From Candidatus Cloacimonadota bacterium (GTDB lineage: Bacteria; Cloacimonadota; Cloacimonadia; Cloacimonadales; TCS61), in assembly GCA_016927675.1 (NCBI GenBank), contig JAFGMF010000243.1:1-16864 (forward strand): a DNA stretch of 16,864 bases, given 5' to 3'. Positions 15,958-16,864 of this stretch are shown one piece after another. Both the position numbers and the translations under genes were made by a program. Under the pieces are notes generated by a model. That model made no database searches. It was not told the origin of the DNA and saw only the letters and a program-made list of their open reading frames with translations. Each line of letters starts with the position of its first letter. Positions within the stretch are counted from its first letter, which is position 1.

Positions 15958-16601
15958 CTGGCAACCTCCTGTCTGACTAGTCCATCGGCCAGTCTGTAAA
16001 TTTTATCAAACTTATCCAGATTATCAGTATCATGAGTAACATAGATAACTGATCTTGCTCTTTCGGAGAGAATTTGTTCCACAACCCGGGAAACATTCTT
16101 CTTATCCAGATTGGATGTGATCTCATCCAGCAGAAATATTGGTTTATTGATCAATAAAGCTTGGATAATTGTGATTCTCTGCTGTTCACCACCTGAAAGA
16201 TCATTATAATTCTGTTCCATAATAGCAGAAGCAAAATTAAAATTTTCCAGATAAGTTTTGAGAACAGATTCCTCTGGAGTATTTCTCTTGTTCCGACGAA
16301 ACTGAAACGGCAGACAGATATACTCCTTGACCGAAGAAAAACTCTGGGGAGCTTTCTGAGAAATATAAATAAAATTCTTACGATATTCGGAGACATTGAG
16401 CTTATCAATGATTGCTCCGGAAAATTTTATCTCACCCGAGGTAATTGTCTCAAACAGAATTATAGATTTGAGCAGTGTAGATTTTCCCGATCCAGATTCG
16501 CCGAGAATTACAATTTTTTCTCCCGGATCGATCTGTAAATCAATCCCGTTCAGGATTTTTTTGCCCTCTTTAACAACATGAAGATCATTGATCTGCAGCA
16601 T
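15954..16601 (-). CDS. ABC transporter ATP-binding protein, FetA/YbbL-like
   Basis: This 215-residue nucleotide-binding protein has Walker A GESGSGKST (34-42), Q-loop Gln82, signature LSGGEQQR (135-142), Walker B IFLLDE (155-160) and the switch His190. The short, single-domain form matches FetA/YbbL. It should power the FetB-like permease encoded immediately downstream, with which it overlaps by 4 bases. AGGA about seven bases before ATG 16601 supports the start. It is the first gene of a three-gene minus-strand operon and is divergent from the tRNA gene across a 187-base gap that carries promoter-like boxes and a palindrome. Which ion or molecule it moves is not shown by the sequence. Confidence 0.87.
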   Translation of the reverse strand: MLQINDLHVVKEGKKILNGIDLQIDPGEKIVILGESGSGKSTLLKSIILFETITSGEIKFSGAIIDKLNVSEYRKNFIYISQKAPQSFSSVKEYICLPFQFRRNKRNTPEESVLKTYLENFNFASAIMEQNYNDLSGGEQQRITIIQALLINKPIFLLDEITSNLDKKNVSRVVEQILSERARSVIYVTHDTDNLDKFDKIYRLADGLVRQEVAR

Positions 16602-16625
16602 GAGTTTTCCTTAATATTTTTTGGA

Positions 16626-16655
16626 CATGGTTATAACTTGTGCTGAAATTGTCAA
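16626..16655 (-). promoter_or_regulatory. Candidate promoter of the FetA-FetB-AlaX operon
   Basis: The minus strand has a perfect TTGACA (16655-16650) followed by TAACCATG (16633-16626), matching TAnnTTTG at TA and at the final TG. The implied leader is about 18 bases. A TATAAC lies nearer (14-base spacing) and is the alternative -10. Confidence 0.4.
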
Positions 16656-16679
16656 AAATCTTTCGGAAATATTTATATC

Positions 16680-16694
16680 TAATCAATTTGATTA
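16680..16694. promoter_or_regulatory. Perfect 15-base AT-rich palindrome between fetA-like gene and tRNA
   Basis: TAATCAA-T-TTGATTA is a perfect inverted repeat centred on 16687. It lies upstream of the FetA promoter candidate and about 50 bases before the tRNA promoter candidate. It is operator-like, but no regulator can be assigned. Confidence 0.35.
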
Positions 16695-16745
16695 AACATG
16701 AAAATCCATTTACGAATATTTCATACTGCGCGGGGTAAAATCACC

Positions 16746-16774
16746 TTGACTAAAAAACCGGGCGGCATCTTTTG
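16746..16774 (+). promoter_or_regulatory. Candidate promoter of tRNA-Thr
   Basis: TTGACT (16746-16751) is followed by ATCTTTTG (16767-16774), ending in TTTG as in the Bacteroidota -7 box. It would start transcription about 8 bases before the mature tRNA. No TATAAT-like hexamer is found at 16-18 bases. Confidence 0.42.
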
Positions 16775-16788
16775 TCCTGTTTACAAGT

Positions 16789-16864
<76 letters not shown>

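Overview
The window reads as chromosome of a Gram-negative (diderm), moderately AT-rich bacterium (roughly 40% G+C by eye). There is an AsmA/TamB-type envelope protein, two probable outer-membrane barrels ending in an aromatic residue, and a FadL/PorV-like protein. Candidate promoters have a TTG box followed by a TAnnTTTG-like box, as in Bacteroidota. Together these point to the Fibrobacterota-Chlorobiota-Bacteroidota (FCB) group, possibly Candidatus Cloacimonadota. That placement is an inference from gene style, not a phylogenetic result. Gene order is dense and no insertion sequence, phage gene or CRISPR array is visible.

Layout. (1) 1-3434, plus: the 3' part of a large TamB-like gene whose start lies left of the window. 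(2) 3398-5567, minus: a prepilin-like gene, an intrinsic terminator, then a CehA/McbA-type PHP metallohydrolase whose 3' end overlaps the TamB-like gene tail to tail. (3) 5568-5747: divergent promoter region. (4) 5748-11461, plus: a tight three-gene operon of a helix-hairpin-helix (ComEA-like) protein fused to a long beta-rich domain, a FadL/PorV-like outer-membrane protein, and a secreted 5'-nucleotidase. (5) 11641-14416, plus: a HEAT-repeat (AlkD-like) protein, a YbbR-domain membrane protein and TsaD. (6) 14418-16601, minus: the overlapping genes of a FetA/FetB-type ABC transporter followed by an AlaX-type alanyl-tRNA editing protein. (7) 16789-16864, plus: tRNA-Thr(CGU) with encoded CCA, ending exactly at the window edge.

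The most interesting unit is 5055-11461. A pilin-like protein is divergent from an operon that joins a ComEA-like HhH domain to a probable outer-membrane barrel, a hydrophobic-ligand-type porin and a nucleotidase. These could form a surface system for capturing DNA or nucleotides, although the HhH hairpin glycines are mostly lost and the pilin lacks the usual Gly before its cleavage site. Other signals worth checking are a roughly three-fold excess of GATC, a shared promoter architecture at four genes, and a terminator that ends one base before the PHP gene's start codon. Housekeeping links are also present: TsaD makes t6A37, which the nearby tRNA-Thr needs, and AlaX clears mischarged tRNA-Ala.
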